The position numbers were made by a program, and so were the translations under genes. The notes below the pieces were generated by a model that was given only the letters and a program-made list of their open reading frames with translations, searched no databases and was not told the origin of the DNA. A stretch of DNA of 7,413 nt from Clostridia bacterium (GTDB lineage Bacteria; Bacillota; DSM-521; Neomoorellales; SLTJ01): contig JACIYD010000070.1 in the NCBI GenBank assembly GCA_014360105.1, positions 1-7,413 of the forward strand, read 5' to 3'. Of the stretch, positions 5,948 to 7,413 are shown one piece after another (the first letter of the stretch is position 1; each line of letters begins with the position of its first letter).

Positions 5948-6364
5948 ATGGAACTCTTGCCGGGGTGGGCGATTAGTGCCTCGGGTTTGGCGGCGGAGCA
6001 GTTGCGTCTCGATCTTATTGCGAGCAATCTGGCTAATATTCACACAACGAGGGCAAGCGGTGGCGGACCCTACCGGCGGCGGGTGGTGCTCTTTGCCGAA
6101 GAGGTCGCTGCCAGGGTCGGCGGTTTCCGGGGCAGCGGCGTGCGGGTGGCAGGCATCCTTGAGGAGAACGCGCCGCCACAACTGGTCTACGATCCCCACC
6201 ACCCCGATGCCGACGAACGCGGCTTCGTAGCCTTTCCCGCGATCAACGTAGTGAACGAAATGGTAGACTTGCTCACGGCGAGCCGGGCCTACGAAGCCAA
6301 CGTGACGGTGCTCAATGCGGCGAAGACCATGGCGTTGAAAGCCCTGGAAATCGGTAGGGTTTAA
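5948..6364 (+). CDS. flgC: Flagellar basal-body rod protein FlgC
   Basis: FlgC is the second proximal-rod subunit, stacked with FlgB and FlgF between the MS ring and the distal rod. The product is 138 residues, within the usual FlgC range. The N-terminus has the rod motif SGLAAEQLRLDLIASNLANI followed by TTRASGGGPYRRRVV, matching the FlgC pattern 'NiANanTTrt.dGGPYrR'. The C-terminal half contains YDPHHPDADERGFVAFPAIN and NEMVDLLTASRAYEANV, the conserved axial-protein helix. The ATG at 5948 follows a purine-rich GGGAGGGTGAGGG at 5930-5942. It sits between flgB and fliE in the common flgB-flgC-fliE-fliF order. Confidence 0.96.
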   Translation: MELLPGWAISASGLAAEQLRLDLIASNLANIHTTRASGGGPYRRRVVLFAEEVAARVGGFRGSGVRVAGILEENAPPQLVYDPHHPDADERGFVAFPAINVVNEMVDLLTASRAYEANVTVLNAAKTMALKALEIGRV

Positions 6365-6376
6365 GGGGTGAAGGTG

Positions 6377-6676
6377 ATGGCGGTTAATCCGGTAGCGCCC
6401 GGAACCGGGGTCTTGCGGGCGCAAGCACCCGCTTCGGTGAAGGACGCCGCGTCCCCCGCTTCCTTCGCCGAGATTTTGCAGGAAAAACTGGCCGAGGTGG
6501 ACGCGTTGCAGAAAAGGGCCGACGCCCTGCTGGAGGGTTTTCTGAGCGGCCAGGTAGACGACGTTCACGAGGTGATGCTGGCAGCCCAACAGGCGGAACT
6601 GGCCCTCCAATTGACGGTTGAGATCCGGAACCGGGTGCTCGAGGCCTATCAGGAAATTGCTAGAATGCAGCTTTAA
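6377..6676 (+). CDS. fliE: Flagellar hook-basal body complex protein FliE
   Basis: FliE joins the MS ring to the rod and is one of the first proteins exported through the flagellar secretion system. The 99-residue product has a variable N-terminus and then the conserved region from SFAEILQEKLAEVDALQKRA through DDVHEVMLAAQQAELALQLT to VRNKV-like EIRNRVLEAYQEIARMQL at the very end, which is the typical FliE C-terminus. Three in-frame starts occur (GTG 6368, GTG 6374, ATG 6377). AGGGGTG at 6364-6370 best suits the ATG at 6377, giving the usual length of about 100 residues. That binding site begins on the last base of the flgC stop codon, so translation of the two genes is closely linked. Confidence 0.95.
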   Translation: MAVNPVAPGTGVLRAQAPASVKDAASPASFAEILQEKLAEVDALQKRADALLEGFLSGQVDDVHEVMLAAQQAELALQLTVEIRNRVLEAYQEIARMQL

Positions 6677-6702
6677 TCTTTTCCAGGGGAACGGGAAGCG
6701 AA

Positions 6703-7413
6703 GTGCCTCCTGCGCTCATGAGGTTAAAGGAATGGTGGGGCGGCCTCCCGGCTGCGAGACGGACCGTGCTGGTGCTGGCCGCGGCCGGAGTGCTTGCCGG
6801 GATACTTTTTCTGGGCCAGTGGGCCGGGCGGGAGAGGTACGTGCCGCTTTTCACCAATCTGGAAATGCGCGAAGCGGCGGAAATCGTCGCCAAGTTGAAG
6901 GAGCAAAAAGTCCCCTATCAACTAGTGGCCGACGGTACGACTATCCTCGTGCCGGAAAAGCGGGTTTACGACCTGCGCCTGGAGGTAGCCGGCAGCGGGC
7001 TCTTAAGCGGCAGCGGCGTGGGTTTCGAGCTCTTTGACAAGACGCAACTGGGCATGACCGATACCCAGTGGCACCTCAATTACCTGCGGGCACTGCAGGA
7101 GGAGCTGCGGCGTACCATCGTCCAGTACGAACAGGTGGAGCAGGCGCGGGTGCATCTGGTCATTCCCCAGCCGAGCGTTTTCCTCGAGGAGGCCCGCCCG
7201 GCCTCGGCCGCCGTCCTCCTGCGCTTACGGCCCATGGCGCGACTCAACCCGGAACAGGTAAGGAGCATTATGTACCTGGTGGCCAGCAGCGTGGAGGGAA
7301 TGCGGCCGGAAGACGTGCGCGTGGTAGACACCCACGGGCAGGTGCTGAGCGAGGGCGTGCTCCCCGAGAGCGCCGAAGGAGAAGCGACCCTGGCGGGGGC
7401 CAGGCAGCAGGAG
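6703..7413 (+). CDS. fliF: Flagellar MS-ring protein FliF (N-terminal part, runs off right edge)
   Basis: FliF forms the MS ring in the cytoplasmic membrane, the base on which the rod, export gate and C ring are built. The frame is open for 237 codons to the end of the window, roughly the first half of a protein normally 500-570 residues long. Residues 21-38 are a hydrophobic transmembrane segment (TVLVLAAAGVLAGILFLG). Conserved family segments follow: YVPLFTNLEMREAAEIVAKL, GFELFD (107-112), NYLRALQEELRRTIVQYE, ARVHLVIPQPSVF (VHLVIP at 150-155), and SIMYLVASSVEGMRPEDVRV with VVDTHGQVLSEG. These cover the secretin-like ring-building motifs of the S ring. The start is GTG at 6703 with AGGGGAACGGGAAG at 6684-6697; the in-frame ATG at 6718 has no binding site. 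It lies 26 bases after fliE. Confidence 0.94.
   Translation, partial: MPPALMRLKEWWGGLPAARRTVLVLAAAGVLAGILFLGQWAGRERYVPLFTNLEMREAAEIVAKLKEQKVPYQLVADGTTILVPEKRVYDLRLEVAGSGLLSGSGVGFELFDKTQLGMTDTQWHLNYLRALQEELRRTIVQYEQVEQARVHLVIPQPSVFLEEARPASAAVLLRLRPMARLNPEQVRSIMYLVASSVEGMRPEDVRVVDTHGQVLSEGVLPESAEGEATLAGARQQE

Noticed and set aside
5921..6610. 229-codon open frame on the minus strand opposite flgC and fliE
   Set aside because: It lies fully under two well-recognised genes, is His/Gln/Arg-rich without a domain, and has no supporting ribosome binding site.

Overview
The window looks like chromosomal DNA of a GC-rich, motile, Gram-positive-type bacterium, probably a clostridial or Moorella/Desulfotomaculum-like Firmicute. 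The reasons are the flagellar gene set (flaG, fliD, fliS, a FliT-like gene, then flgB-flgC-fliE-fliF), the strong AGGAGG-type ribosome binding sites, the use of GTG and TTG starts, a sigma-D promoter and a clostridial-style cyclic-di-GMP riboswitch in front of flgB. The species cannot be named from the sequence alone.

Layout. Positions 1-1387 (minus strand) hold most of a GlcD-type FAD-linked 2-hydroxyacid dehydrogenase whose C-terminal end lies outside the window. A 275-base divergent spacer follows. It contains a sigma-D (FliA) promoter with a perfect GCCGATAA -10 box that reads into flaG (TTG start), fliD and fliS. These are late genes: filament length or cap control, the filament cap, and the flagellin chaperone. 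A short coiled-coil gene at the FliT position follows after a 145-base gap that holds a sigma-54-like -24/-12 element. An intrinsic terminator at 5169-5199 closes this late block.

A new transcription unit starts between about 5200 and 5313. Its leader carries a c-di-GMP-I (GEMM-I) riboswitch and a terminator hairpin that compete for the same bases. flgB, flgC, fliE and fliF follow as a tightly packed early operon for the rod, the rod/MS-ring junction and the MS ring. fliF runs off the right edge.

How the parts work together (inference). The early basal-body operon appears to be shut off by termination when c-di-GMP is high, while the neighbouring late genes wait for sigma-D, which normally becomes active once the hook-basal body is complete. 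The window therefore shows both control layers side by side. The most unusual protein feature is an approximately 170-residue insertion, rich in aromatic residues in part, within the N-terminal half of FliD. I see no CRISPR array, tRNA, rRNA, insertion sequence or phage gene.
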